42,690 bases of DNA, from contig LCCP01000016.1 in NCBI GenBank assembly GCA_000997945.1, positions 1-42,690 of the forward strand, read 5' to 3'. Numbering within the stretch: position 1 is the first letter of the stretch; every line of letters starts with the position of its first letter. Source of the DNA: Parcubacteria group bacterium GW2011_GWC2_42_12. Lineage in GTDB: Bacteria > Patescibacteriota > Patescibacteriia > Patescibacteriales > GWC2-42-12. Both the position numbers and the translations under genes were made by a program. Positions 31,929-39,416 of the stretch are shown here, in pieces. The notes beneath the pieces are model-generated. The model was not told the origin of the DNA. It saw nothing but the letters and a program-made list of their open reading frames with translations, and ran no database searches.

Positions 31929-33482
31929 ATGAATAAAATAATTATTTTGTTTGTGGTTCTAATGTTTTTAACCGCCTGTTCAAGTGAACAGGCAAATAAT
32001 GATATGCCAAAAAAAATTAGACAACCGGCCGTGGCCGGGCAGTTCTATCCGAGCAAGCCCGGGGCGATTTCGGAAAAGATTGAGAAATTCTTAAATCAGG
32101 CGCCGGAGCAGAGTGTTATCGGCCAAATTAAAGCTATCATTGTGCCGCACGCGGGCTACGATTATAGTGGAACGGTAGCTACCTATGCTTTTAAACAGCT
32201 TCAAGGCCGGAAAATTAATACGGTCGTAATTGTCAGTAATTCGCATAAAGCTTATTTTGACGGCGTAGCCATTGATGATAATAATTTTTGGCAAACGGCG
32301 CTGGGTCAGGTGGCGGTTGATAAAGTACTGGCTGATAAGCTGGTCAAAGCTGACCAGGCAATAAAATATAACGGAGAGGTGCATCAAGTCGATCATAATC
32401 TTGAAGTGCAATTGCCATTTTTACAAACCGTGCTCGAGCCGGGCTTTAAAATCGTGCCGATTGAATTTGGCAACAAAGATGACGGCAGTTATAAAAAGTT
32501 AGCTAAGGCCTTAAAAGATAATTTAGGTGAAGACGATTTGGTAGTGATTTCTACGGACATGTCGCATTACCCTAAATTTGAAGATGCTAATAAAATTGAT
32601 CAAGGAACTTTAGAAAAAATAAAGAGCGGGGATGTAGTAGAGCTGGAAAAATATGCAACAGAGGTGGAAAACGCTGGCTATGCTAATGAGCAAACCGTTT
32701 TATGCGGCATTGACGCGGTGAAAACCGTGATGGAATTATCTAAACTGGCCGGTTGGGACCAGATTGAAATTTTGAAATACGCCAACAGTGGAGATGTGTT
32801 AATTGGTGATAAAAGTCAGGTGGTAGGGTATGGAGCGGTCGCTTTTTTAAGTAAGAAGTTAGAAGTTAGAAGTAAGAAGGAAAATGCAAATACAAATACA
32901 AATGAAAATGCCACTTTGACCGCGGCAACGGCAACTGGCGAGTTAAATAATGAAGAGCAAAAAATATTATTGAAAATTGCCAAAGAAACGGTGGAAAGTT
33001 TTGTAAAGACTGGTCGTGTGCCGGAATTTAGTGTTAGCGATGAAAGATTAAATCAAAAACATGGCGCTTTCGTGACTTTAAATAAAAATAGCCAACTACG
33101 CGGCTGTATCGGCCAGATTGTGCCGTCGAGCGATCCGCTTTGGCAGGTAGTTAGGGAAATGGCCGTAGCGGCTTGTAGCGAAGACGGGCGTTTTGAGCCG
33201 GTAAGCAAAGACGAATTGAATAAATTGGAATATGAAATTAGCGTTTTATCAAAGCCGGAGACGATTAGTGATTGGCGTAAGATTGAGTTAGGCAAGCATG
33301 GCGTGATTTTAGGGCAGGGGAGAAATCGTGGCGTGTTTCTGCCCCAAGTCGCTACCGAAACCGGTTGGACGCTAGAAGAATTCTTAAGCCAGCTCTGCTG
33401 GCAGAAAGCCGGCCTGCCGCCGGATTGTTATAAAGATAAAGATACGGAAATGGAAGTTTTTACAGCGCAAGTATTTAAGTAA
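31929..33482 (+). CDS. Memo-AMMECR1 fusion lipoprotein
   Basis: The product is 517 residues. A lipoprotein signal, MNKIIILFVVLMFLTACSSE (lipobox LTAC, Cys17), is followed by a Memo domain (about 35-305): RQPAVAGQFYPSKPGAI, IVPHAGYDYSG, VVIVSNSHKAYFDG, HQVDHNLEVQLPFL, ISTDMSHYPKF and VLCGIDAV. A linker with a TTAGAAGT-type repeat and NANTNTNENAT joins an AMMECR1 domain (about 345-515): HGAFVTLNKNSQLRGCIGQI, VREMAVAACSEDGRFEPV and VFLPQVATETGWTLEEFLSQ. These are parts B and A of the AmmeMemoRadiSam system; the radical-SAM partner is not in the window. The lipobox places this copy outside the cytoplasm, which is unusual. Confidence 0.93.
   Translation: MNKIIILFVVLMFLTACSSEQANNDMPKKIRQPAVAGQFYPSKPGAISEKIEKFLNQAPEQSVIGQIKAIIVPHAGYDYSGTVATYAFKQLQGRKINTVVIVSNSHKAYFDGVAIDDNNFWQTALGQVAVDKVLADKLVKADQAIKYNGEVHQVDHNLEVQLPFLQTVLEPGFKIVPIEFGNKDDGSYKKLAKALKDNLGEDDLVVISTDMSHYPKFEDANKIDQGTLEKIKSGDVVELEKYATEVENAGYANEQTVLCGIDAVKTVMELSKLAGWDQIEILKYANSGDVLIGDKSQVVGYGAVAFLSKKLEVRSKKENANTNTNENATLTAATATGELNNEEQKILLKIAKETVESFVKTGRVPEFSVSDERLNQKHGAFVTLNKNSQLRGCIGQIVPSSDPLWQVVREMAVAACSEDGRFEPVSKDELNKLEYEISVLSKPETISDWRKIELGKHGVILGQGRNRGVFLPQVATETGWTLEEFLSQLCWQKAGLPPDCYKDKDTEMEVFTAQVFK
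32849..32880 (+). repeat. TTAGAAGTAAGAAG repeat in the Memo-AMMECR1 linker
   Basis: Translated SKKLEVRSKKEN; the third copy of the family, placed exactly at the domain boundary. Confidence 0.85.
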
Positions 33483-33498
33483 GATATTTTTACATATA

Positions 33499-33530
33499 TA
33501 AAAACGAGACCTTGTAGCCTCGTTTTTATG
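33499..33530. terminator. bidirectional terminator
   Basis: AAAAACGAG / CTCGTTTTT between the convergent Memo-AMMECR1 and proS genes. Confidence 0.8.
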
Positions 33531-33538
33531 TATGTAAT

Positions 33539-34786
33539 TTATTTTAGATTTTTTATAATATCCTTTTCTTTTATAACCTTACTTTTACTTTCACTTCTCC
33601 TCTTTAATTCCACCCCGCCGGCTTTTAAAGATTTTTCACTGACCACTAGCCGATAGGGCAGGCCGATTAGATCTGCGTCAGCGAATTTTTCACCGGCGCT
33701 TATATTTCTATCGTCATACAGGACTTCAATGTTATTTTTAATTAAATTATCATAGATTTTTTCCGCCCGTTCATTTTGTCCTAAAGATAAGAGATGGATT
33801 TTGAACGGGGTAATAGCTTCGGGCCAAACAATACCCTTATCGTCGTGTATTTTTTCCACGATCACGCCCATCAGCCGGGAGATGCCAATGCCATAGCAAC
33901 CCATGATCGGAAATTTTTTAGTCCCGTCTCGAGCCGTAAAGCCCAGATCAAAATCTTTACCGTATTTTTGGCCTAAGTCAAAAACATTACCCACCTCGGA
34001 CGCTTTGGCGCGATTTAATTTACCCTGTTTGCACTTAGGGCAAGTTTCATTTTCTTTTGCCCGCCCCGAGCTTGTCGAGGGGGCGATTTCCCGATTAACA
34101 CAGAAGACGCATTTATCGCAATATAGAATATCATCTTCGCCCGCGTCGGTCAGCACCATGAATTCATAAGAAATTTTCTGGCTGAAGCTTCCGCCCGAGG
34201 CCTCGGTTACTTTAGCGACCAGGCCCAGCCGTTTAAAGATTTTTAAATAAGCCGTCTTGGCAATTTCGTAAAATTTATCAAAGTCCGCTTGGTCAGCGTG
34301 AAAACTATACATATCCTTCATGAAAAATTCTTTGCCTCTTAAGAGCCCGGATTTGGCTCTTAATTCGTCGCGGAATTTCCAATGGATCTGGTAAACCGCT
34401 AGCGGTAGATTTTTTTCGTTGCGCGCTCGGCGCATGACTAACGGAGTAACCACTTCTTCTTCGCTTTGTCCCAGGGCGTATTCTTTTTCCGTCCGGCTTT
34501 TAATCTTAAAAAGCACATCAATATTATTCCAACCCTGGGTTTTTTCCCAGTTTTCTTTAGGATGCAACATGGGCATTAAGATTTCCTGCCCGCCGATTCG
34601 ATTCATTTCTTCGCGCACCACCTGTTCAATTTTGCGCAGAGTCAGGAGCCCCAGGGGCAGGTAATTATAGACTCCAGCCATAAGTTTTTCTATAAAACCA
34701 GCCCTGGTTAGAAGTTGGGCATTCTTTGTTTCCTCGTCTTTCGGAGCAAAGCGTTCAGTTTTAGTGAAAAGTTGAGATTGTTTCAT
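33539..34786 (-). CDS. proS: prolyl-tRNA synthetase (short form, no INS domain)
   Basis: The product is 415 residues. Class II core: LTRAGFIEKLMAGVYNYLPL, motif 1 region EEMNRIGGQEILMPML, motif 2 QIHWKFRDELRAKSGLLRGK (with EFFMKDMYSFH), and motif 3 MGCYGIGISRLMGVIVE. The anticodon-binding domain starts about ITPFKIHLLSLG. Typical bacterial ProRS is about 570 residues with an editing INS domain of about 180; here motif 2 passes almost directly to motif 3, so Ala-tRNA(Pro) editing in cis is missing. APSTSSGRAKEN in the centre is repeat-encoded (34059-34084), next to CVFCVNRE and CPKCKQG, a likely zinc site. Confidence 0.95.
   Translation of the reverse strand: MKQSQLFTKTERFAPKDEETKNAQLLTRAGFIEKLMAGVYNYLPLGLLTLRKIEQVVREEMNRIGGQEILMPMLHPKENWEKTQGWNNIDVLFKIKSRTEKEYALGQSEEEVVTPLVMRRARNEKNLPLAVYQIHWKFRDELRAKSGLLRGKEFFMKDMYSFHADQADFDKFYEIAKTAYLKIFKRLGLVAKVTEASGGSFSQKISYEFMVLTDAGEDDILYCDKCVFCVNREIAPSTSSGRAKENETCPKCKQGKLNRAKASEVGNVFDLGQKYGKDFDLGFTARDGTKKFPIMGCYGIGISRLMGVIVEKIHDDKGIVWPEAITPFKIHLLSLGQNERAEKIYDNLIKNNIEVLYDDRNISAGEKFADADLIGLPYRLVVSEKSLKAGGVELKRRSESKSKVIKEKDIIKNLK
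34059..34084 (-). repeat. palindrome inserted in frame in proS
   Basis: CGCCCCCTCGACAAGCTCGG then GGCGGGC on the coding strand, translated APSTSSGRA between two Cys pairs. A related unit, CCTCGGCCCGAGCTCGGGAT, is in the rpsA tail at 37973-37995. Confidence 0.8.
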
Positions 34787-34794
34787 ATAAGTTA

Positions 34795-34823
34795 ATTTTA
34801 AAGGAAGATTGCCTAAGTGTCAA
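34795..34823 (-). promoter_or_regulatory. proS promoter with almost no leader
   Basis: On the minus strand: TTGACA, 17 bp, TAAAAT. The start site expected 7 nt downstream is within one or two bases of the ATG, so the mRNA would be nearly leaderless. Confidence 0.65.
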
Positions 34824-34933
34824 AAGCAGAGGCGTTTTAATTTAGCCGTTTTTTGACTTGTAAAAGATAATTTGCTAATCTGTATAGACAAGAACTTATT
34901 TAATACTATTTTAAAAATTAATAAAAATAATTT

Positions 34934-35905
34934 ATGATTTGCCCAAAAATTTTTACCAAGGGCGGAAAAGTGATAATTCTAAGTTTGTTATTAGCTTTGC
35001 TGGTCAGCGGTTGTACCATTCCCTTGGCTAAAAATGGCATCAGCGCTAAGAAAATTCTCGGTTCGGAAGAGGCCAAGGTCGTGGCGGAAAAATTTATCAA
35101 TGATAATCTATTGCCGCCTGGCACCACGGCTACGGTTAAAAATGTTACTGATGAAGGCGATGTTTTTAATATCAGTCTGGATGTTGGCGGCCAGGACTAT
35201 ACTTCCTACATGTCTAAGGATGGATCTAAATTTTTTCAGAGCGGCCTTGATATGGCGAAGTTTGCCGAGGAGAAGGCGGCTCAAGCCACTGCTCCAGCAG
35301 CCAGCGGTGAAGCCGCTCCGGCCGCTAATGCGCCTAAAACCGACAAACCGAAAGTTGAATTATTCGTTATGACCCATTGCCCTTACGGTTTACAGGCGGA
35401 AAAAGGTTTGCTTCCGGCCATCGAGGCGCTAGGCGATAAGGTTGACGCTAAAATCAGATTCGTCCATTATTTTATGCACGGCGACAAAGAAGAGCAAGAA
35501 ACCTATAATCAGGTTTGTATCAGAGAAGAGCAGGCCGCTAAATACAATAATTATTTAAGCTGTTTCGTTATTGAAGGCGACAGCGGTAAATGCGTCGTTC
35601 AAGCCAAAGTTGACGCGAAAAAATTAATCAGTTGCGTGGCGGCCAAAGCTAAAGGTTATTATAAAGCAGATTCCGACCTTAGCAATGGCTATGGCGTTGG
35701 CGGCAGCCCGACTTTAGTGATTAACGGGGTTCAATCCAGCGCCGGCAGAGATGCGGCCAGCTACTTAGCCGGCATTTGCGCGGCTTTCAATAACGTGCCG
35801 GCCGAATGCGCTAAGCAGTTGTCAAGCGCCGCTCCAGCGGCCGGCTTTGGCGCCGGCTCTGCCGATAATAGCGCCGCGGCCGCTAATTGCGCGCCGACGC
35901 AATAA
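34934..35905 (+). CDS. thioredoxin-fold lipoprotein with a CPYG site
   Basis: The product is 323 residues. A hydrophobic N-terminus with lipobox LVSGC (Cys about 27) is followed by a small domain (about 35-110; AEKFINDNLLPPGTTATVKN), an Ala/Pro-rich linker (QATAPAASGEAAPAANAPKT) and a thioredoxin-like domain starting KVELFVMTHCPYGLQAEKGL. The active site is CPYG, not CPYC, so only one thiol is present at the usual place; other Cys occur in pairs further on (NQVCIREEQ, LSCFV, GKCVV, ISCVA). VGGSPTLVINGV carries the cis-Pro loop of the DsbA/thioredoxin fold. It probably acts on extracytoplasmic thiols. The C-terminal tail is Ala/Gly-rich. Confidence 0.82.
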   Translation: MICPKIFTKGGKVIILSLLLALLVSGCTIPLAKNGISAKKILGSEEAKVVAEKFINDNLLPPGTTATVKNVTDEGDVFNISLDVGGQDYTSYMSKDGSKFFQSGLDMAKFAEEKAAQATAPAASGEAAPAANAPKTDKPKVELFVMTHCPYGLQAEKGLLPAIEALGDKVDAKIRFVHYFMHGDKEEQETYNQVCIREEQAAKYNNYLSCFVIEGDSGKCVVQAKVDAKKLISCVAAKAKGYYKADSDLSNGYGVGGSPTLVINGVQSSAGRDAASYLAGICAAFNNVPAECAKQLSSAAPAAGFGAGSADNSAAAANCAPTQ

Positions 35906-35933
35906 AGAGTTTTAGATAAAAGAGCAATTACGA

Positions 35934-35963
35934 AAAGACGATCCCGCTTGGGGTTGTCTTTTA
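35934..35963 (+). terminator. intrinsic terminator
   Basis: AAAAGACGATCCC / GGGGTTGTCTTTT (one G-U pair) after the lipoprotein gene. Confidence 0.8.
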
Positions 35964-36004
35964 AATTTGCTTAAAACTGGCAAACAAGATAAAATAATAT
36001 TAGT

Positions 36005-36466
36005 ATGTACGAATCAAATTATTTTAATAAAATTGCCATATTATTTATTGCCACTTTCGCCAATATTTTTGTGATTTGGTATTTTATGATTAGAGAGGAA
36101 AGCTCGAATTGGATTAGTTCGCAAGTTGTGCATCAGATTTCACCTTACATCATTGATGAAGACAGCGATGGCTTAGTTATTGATAATGTGATTTTGGATT
36201 ATGAATTTAGACTGCCCCCGGGATTTAAAACGATCGGCGCCAGGAATTTTAGTTTTTTTATGGAAGAGGACGGGCAGAAGAAATGTGAAATAAGGCATTA
36301 TTATATAAATGCCAGTCGGGCTAAGAAATTATCATCTGATGACGGGAAGACGGTTATTTTGTTAAATAGCGCGAAATTAGTCTTTGAGTTGGTAGGTACG
36401 AAAGAAGAAAAAAATTTTTGCGCAAAATATTTAGAGCAAATTGAAGCTAGTTTAATAACAGATTAA
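36005..36466 (+). CDS. unknown protein with one N-terminal membrane helix
   Basis: The product is 153 residues. A membrane anchor (about 8-28, IAILFIATFANIFVIWYFMI) precedes an extracytoplasmic domain of about 120 residues with DNVILDYEFRLPPGFKTIGA, predicted beta-rich, and two Cys (KKCEIRHYY, NFCAKY). It resembles small anchored proteins common in CPR genomes, but I recognise no family. It lies between the lipoprotein and rpsA, each with its own signals. Confidence 0.7.
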   Translation: MYESNYFNKIAILFIATFANIFVIWYFMIREESSNWISSQVVHQISPYIIDEDSDGLVIDNVILDYEFRLPPGFKTIGARNFSFFMEEDGQKKCEIRHYYINASRAKKLSSDDGKTVILLNSAKLVFELVGTKEEKNFCAKYLEQIEASLITD

Positions 36467-36481
36467 GGAAAATGGCGGCTC

Positions 36482-36509
36482 TTGCTTTTTTTAATCTTTA
36501 GTGTATAAT
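36482..36509 (+). promoter_or_regulatory. rpsA promoter
   Basis: TTGCTT (36482-36487), 16 bp, TATAAT (36504-36509). The spacing equals that of the rRNA promoter, and in both the palindrome with TTCACC starts 10-11 nt after the -10. Confidence 0.7.
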
Positions 36510-36519
36510 GACAAAACAA

Positions 36520-36577
36520 TTCACCCCGTTAAATGCGCTTTGTGCCCTAATTTTGCTTGGGATTTAACGAGGGTAAA
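36520..36577 (+). repeat. TTCACC-type palindrome 4 (rpsA leader)
   Basis: The stem CCCGTTAAAT / ATTTAACGAGGG has TTCACC and GGTAAAT flanks and two small inner hairpins. It is at the predicted 5' end of the S1 mRNA, followed by ACCTT/AAGGT and CTCTC/GAGAG hairpins and a T8 run just before the start codon. Confidence 0.75.
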
Positions 36578-36658
36578 TAAACACCTATAATTTAACCTTT
36601 AGCATAAGGTGGCTAGAGGACTTCTCTCTTGAGAGAGGTTAGAAGATTTTTTTTATTT

Positions 36659-38056
36659 ATGACAGACGAAATAACTAATGATTCGCTGGCTGACCAGGCC
36701 AGCCGAGATAATTTTCAAAAACTTTTGGACAAAGAGAATTTAAAGATTCCCTTAGTCGGGGATATTGTCAAAGGCACGGTTTTAGCCGCGTCTAAGGCGG
36801 AAGTTAAATTGGATATTGACGGCATAACCACCGGCGTGGTTCGCGGCCGCGAGCTTTATTTTGAAGCCGATGAATACGCTCATTTAAAGCCGGGCGATGA
36901 AGTTGATGCCACTATTATTGAAGAAGAAAACGAAAACGGCGAGTTGGAGTTATCATTTAGGAGCGCGGGCCAGCAAAAGGCCTGGAGCACCTTAGTCGAC
37001 GCTTTTGCCAACAGAAAAATTTTGAAAGTTAAAGTTAATGATGTTAACAAGGGGGGATTGCTCGTGAGTTTCGCTCAGATTCAGGGGTTTTTACCGGTTT
37101 CGCAGCTGGCGCCGGAAAATTATCCCAGGGTTAATGGCGGCGATAAAGGCAAGATTTTAGATAAGCTAAGATCTTTTATCGGCGCTGATTTTGAAATAAA
37201 AGTTATGACCTTGGATGAAAAGGATGAAAAATTAGTGGTTAGCGAAAAAGAGGCCTGGCAAGAAAAGCAGAAAGACATCATCTCTAAATATAAAGTCGGC
37301 AGCGTGGTTGAAGGTTCTATTACCGCTTTAACGGATTTTGGCGTCTTTTTAAGCTTCGGCGAAAACTTAGAAGGCCTAATTCATATCAGCGAGCTAGCTT
37401 GGCAAAGGATTGAAGACCCTGCGGACTTATTTAAAGTCGGCGACAGGGTAAGAGCGGAAATTATTTCCATTGAGGGCTCAAAAATATTTTTATCGGCCAA
37501 AAAGCTCTTAACCGATCCTTGGCATGACGTGGAAAGTAAATATAAAGTCGGGCAGGCGGTTACCGGCACGATTCTTAAAATTAACCCTTTTGGCTTGTTC
37601 GTGGAATTGGATAAAGACATCCATGGCCTATCGCATATCAGCCAGCTTGGCCTGACGCCTGGCCAAAAGATTAACGAGGTTTATAAAATCGGCGGGAAGA
37701 AGGAATTTACCGTGGTCTCTATTGAGCCCAAGGATCATCGTTTAGGTTTGGCAGTTTCGGCTGAAACTAAAAAAGCGGAAACCGCCTCGGTCGGTCCGGT
37801 GGCCTTAGATCCGGTCGATTCTGTCCAGCCTAAGTTCGAAGTCAAGGCGGAGTCAAAAGAAAAAGCAGGCAAGGTAAAAAAAGTCGTGGTGGAAAAAATT
37901 GAAGGGGTCGGCAAAGCTAAGATTAAAAAAGTAAAAAAAGAAAAAATCTCTGAGCCAGCCCCTGTGGTTAGCTCCCCTCGGCCCGAGCTCGGGATAAAGG
38001 CAGGTCTGGCAAAAAAAGAAAAACCGGAGAAAAAGAAGAAAGAAACTAGTAAATAA
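36659..38056 (+). CDS. rpsA: ribosomal protein S1-like, four S1 domains
   Basis: The product is 465 residues from ATG 36659; the track begins at TTG 36629. Four OB-fold S1 repeats: VGDIVKGTVLAASKAEVKLD, VKVNDVNKGGLLVSFAQIQG, VGSVVEGSITALTDFGVFLS (GLIHISEL) and VGQAVTGTILKINPFGLFVE (GLSHISQL). It brings mRNA to the 30S subunit, which would matter in a genome with few SD sequences. The C-terminal 80 residues are Lys/Glu/Pro-rich and contain a repeat-encoded SSPRPELGIKAG. Its mRNA leader carries the same palindrome family as the rRNA leader. Confidence 0.93.
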   Translation: MTDEITNDSLADQASRDNFQKLLDKENLKIPLVGDIVKGTVLAASKAEVKLDIDGITTGVVRGRELYFEADEYAHLKPGDEVDATIIEEENENGELELSFRSAGQQKAWSTLVDAFANRKILKVKVNDVNKGGLLVSFAQIQGFLPVSQLAPENYPRVNGGDKGKILDKLRSFIGADFEIKVMTLDEKDEKLVVSEKEAWQEKQKDIISKYKVGSVVEGSITALTDFGVFLSFGENLEGLIHISELAWQRIEDPADLFKVGDRVRAEIISIEGSKIFLSAKKLLTDPWHDVESKYKVGQAVTGTILKINPFGLFVELDKDIHGLSHISQLGLTPGQKINEVYKIGGKKEFTVVSIEPKDHRLGLAVSAETKKAETASVGPVALDPVDSVQPKFEVKAESKEKAGKVKKVVVEKIEGVGKAKIKKVKKEKISEPAPVVSSPRPELGIKAGLAKKEKPEKKKKETSK

Positions 38057-38078
38057 TAGAATGTAGTGAAAAATAGAT

Positions 38079-38116
38079 GTTAAGAACGCCCGAATTTAGT
38101 TTGGGCGTTCTTAACA
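38079..38116. terminator. palindrome after rpsA
   Basis: GTTAAGAACGCCC / GGGCGTTCTTAAC with a short loop but no T run. Probably a terminator or RNA-end structure. Confidence 0.6.
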
Positions 38117-38170
38117 TTTACGCAGTTGATCAGCAGTTGTTTAAAATTAGCTAAAATATTAAATTTTAGC

Positions 38171-38198
38171 TTGACAGGAGCGGTAAAAAGAGTATAAT
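38171..38198 (+). promoter_or_regulatory. promoter of the DGR target gene
   Basis: A perfect TTGACA and a perfect TATAAT with 16-bp spacing. The leader of about 135 nt folds into TTGAG/CTCAA with inner AGAAGA/TCTTCT and AGGT/ACCT (38212-38262), then AAACCCT/AGGGTTT, and ends with the SD-like AGGAAAAG before ATG. Confidence 0.8.
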
Positions 38199-38341
38199 GG
38201 AAAATCAACCACTTTTGAGATTAGAAGATATTAGGTTAATTAGACCTACCGTCTTCTACCCTCAATTCCGAGGTTAGAAACCCTGATGAGTAGTTAGGGT
38301 TTGAGTTAATAGAAAAACAAAAAGACAACAGGAAAAGAGTT

Positions 38342-38941
38342 ATGAGTAATAGCACATTAAAACAAAAGTTTGATTACACATTGGATGAACAAGCGGCTTT
38401 GCTTAGCCAGTTTGGCCACGTCATGGAGGCTGTTAACGAACGGCAACGGCCGGCAGCCAGGGTGTCGCTTGCTTTGCAGGCGGCGATCAGCGACGACGAC
38501 ATCGTCGTCGTGCCCAAAGTCACTACAACGCCTACCGGGAAAGTTTTTCATGTTACCGGCAACGCCCAGTCGGCCAAAGAGGCGATTGACGCCTTGAATT
38601 GCCCGGTGAAGTGGGGCTTGGCTGAAACACCGGAGAAGATCCCGCTGATCATTCAACCGGTTGATTGCAGAGCGCGGTTCATTCCGCTGGGGCGGGTCAG
38701 AACGACGGAGGAGATTTACAACTTCCCGAAGATTTTGCCTCCAACCGAGTTCTTTGCTCTCGGGGCAAAATTCCCTAAAGAGCAATGCGAAGCTCCGATC
38801 CTGGATGTGTGGCTGGACGCCGTTGGCCGGTTTTGGTACGCGATTCTTACTGTTAACGGCGTCCAGCGTGATGTCGACGTCCGCCAGGCTCACCCTGTTG
38901 GCCAGTGGCGCGGGCACTACCGCGTTCCTGTCCGCGAGTAA
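38342..38941 (+). CDS. DGR target (variable) protein
   Basis: The product is 199 residues with no signal peptide or membrane helix. The N-terminal about 125 residues are of unknown fold; the C-terminal part from ILDVWLDAVGRFWYAILTVN is the variable region, ending GHYRVPVRE. The last 38 codons are the variable repeat (38825-38938), where 14 residues differ from the template-encoded version, most from Asn or Asp codons. C-termini of DGR targets usually adopt a C-type-lectin-like fold with solvent-exposed variable residues; the RVPVR ending is compatible, but I cannot confirm the fold. The gene is richer in GC than its neighbours, has the strongest protein-gene promoter in the window and an SD-like site. 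The ligand is unknown. Confidence 0.9.
   Translation: MSNSTLKQKFDYTLDEQAALLSQFGHVMEAVNERQRPAARVSLALQAAISDDDIVVVPKVTTTPTGKVFHVTGNAQSAKEAIDALNCPVKWGLAETPEKIPLIIQPVDCRARFIPLGRVRTTEEIYNFPKILPPTEFFALGAKFPKEQCEAPILDVWLDAVGRFWYAILTVNGVQRDVDVRQAHPVGQWRGHYRVPVRE
38825..38938 (+). repeat. DGR variable repeat (VR)
   Basis: Aligned without gaps to 39267-39380 (offset 442). Seventeen of 114 positions differ, and all 17 are A in the template: nine A to G, six A to C, two A to T. The last 23 nt (ending GTTCCTGTCCGCGAG) are identical and GC-rich, as expected for the homing-initiation end. The stop codon follows directly. Confidence 0.97.
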
Positions 38942-38947
38942 GCGCTT

Positions 38948-38997
38948 GGAGCCTTGGATCCTTAGACCTTTGCCGGTTTTTTGATCCTTGGCTCTCT
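38948..38997 (+). terminator. hairpin just downstream of the VR
   Basis: GAGCC-TT-GGATC pairs with GATCC-TT-GGCTC (5+5 bp with a TT/TT internal loop), followed by TCTTTTATTT. It lies about 10 nt after the VR, where other DGRs carry a hairpin or cruciform needed for efficient retrohoming; it may also terminate the mRNA. Confidence 0.55.
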
Positions 38998-39266
38998 TTT
39001 ATTTATGGCAGACTTTGAACAGGTTTATAGCGTATTGTTTTTTTAGAAAATTTCAGATAGAATAACCTTGGATAGTAAACGAAACAGTCCAAGGTTAAGG
39101 CTTTGGGCGGTTGAACTCTAAATCGCTAAACTAGAAGTTATATTTAGCGGTTTTCAAAAATAAAGAAACTCGGTTCAGCCAACTGGCGGGCTTAAGGCCC
39201 CGAATAAGATACAGCCCCGAGAGTATTCAAAGGGCAGTGGCATAGATGGTTGGCTGAATAGTTGTG

Positions 39267-39380
39267 AGCCAGTTTTGGTACGCGATTCTTAATGTTAACG
39301 GCGACCAGCGTAATGTCAACGTCAACCAGAATCACCCTGATGACAAGTGGAACGAGAACTACCGCGTTCCTGTCCGCGAG
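39267..39380 (+). repeat. DGR template repeat (TR)
   Basis: Template for the VR. It has about 31 adenines, 17 of them changed in the present VR. Eight AAC/AAT codons (when read in the VR frame) give maximal diversity without stop codons, the usual DGR design. It is not part of a long ORF. Confidence 0.97.
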
Positions 39381-39390
39381 AGTCTTTATT

Positions 39391-39416
39391 CTCCTCCTCT
39401 AATAGGAGGAGTTTTT
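39391..39416 (+). terminator. terminator of the template RNA
   Basis: CTCCTCCTCTAATAGGAGGAG followed by T6. The hairpin overlaps the last codons of the convergent avd-like gene. Confidence 0.85.

Larger units (their letters stand above)
39064..39416 (+). ncRNA. candidate DGR template RNA with structured 5' part
   Basis: The gap 38942-39398 has no ORF but strong structure: AACCTTGGA/TCCAAGGTT (39064-39096), AAATCGCTAAA/TTTAGCGGTTT (39120-39153, 11 bp) and TTCAGCCAAC/GTTGGCTGAA (39174-39258) enclosing a GC-rich loop. The TR follows at 39267, and a terminator hairpin CTCCTCCT/AGGAGGAG with T6 ends it at 39416. A weak promoter, TTGTTT-17-TAGAAT, lies at 39035-39063. RNA ends are inferred. Confidence 0.65.

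Noticed and set aside
38280-38320. Hammerhead-like CTGATGAG in the DGR target leader
   Set aside because: The GAAA core and the three stems of a hammerhead ribozyme are absent; it is the loop of an AAACCCT/AGGGTTT hairpin.
38357-38984. Overlapping ORFs in other frames of the DGR target gene (186, 75 and 107 codons)
   Set aside because: High GC in this gene leaves other frames open; only the 38342 frame carries the promoter, SD-like site and VR in register.
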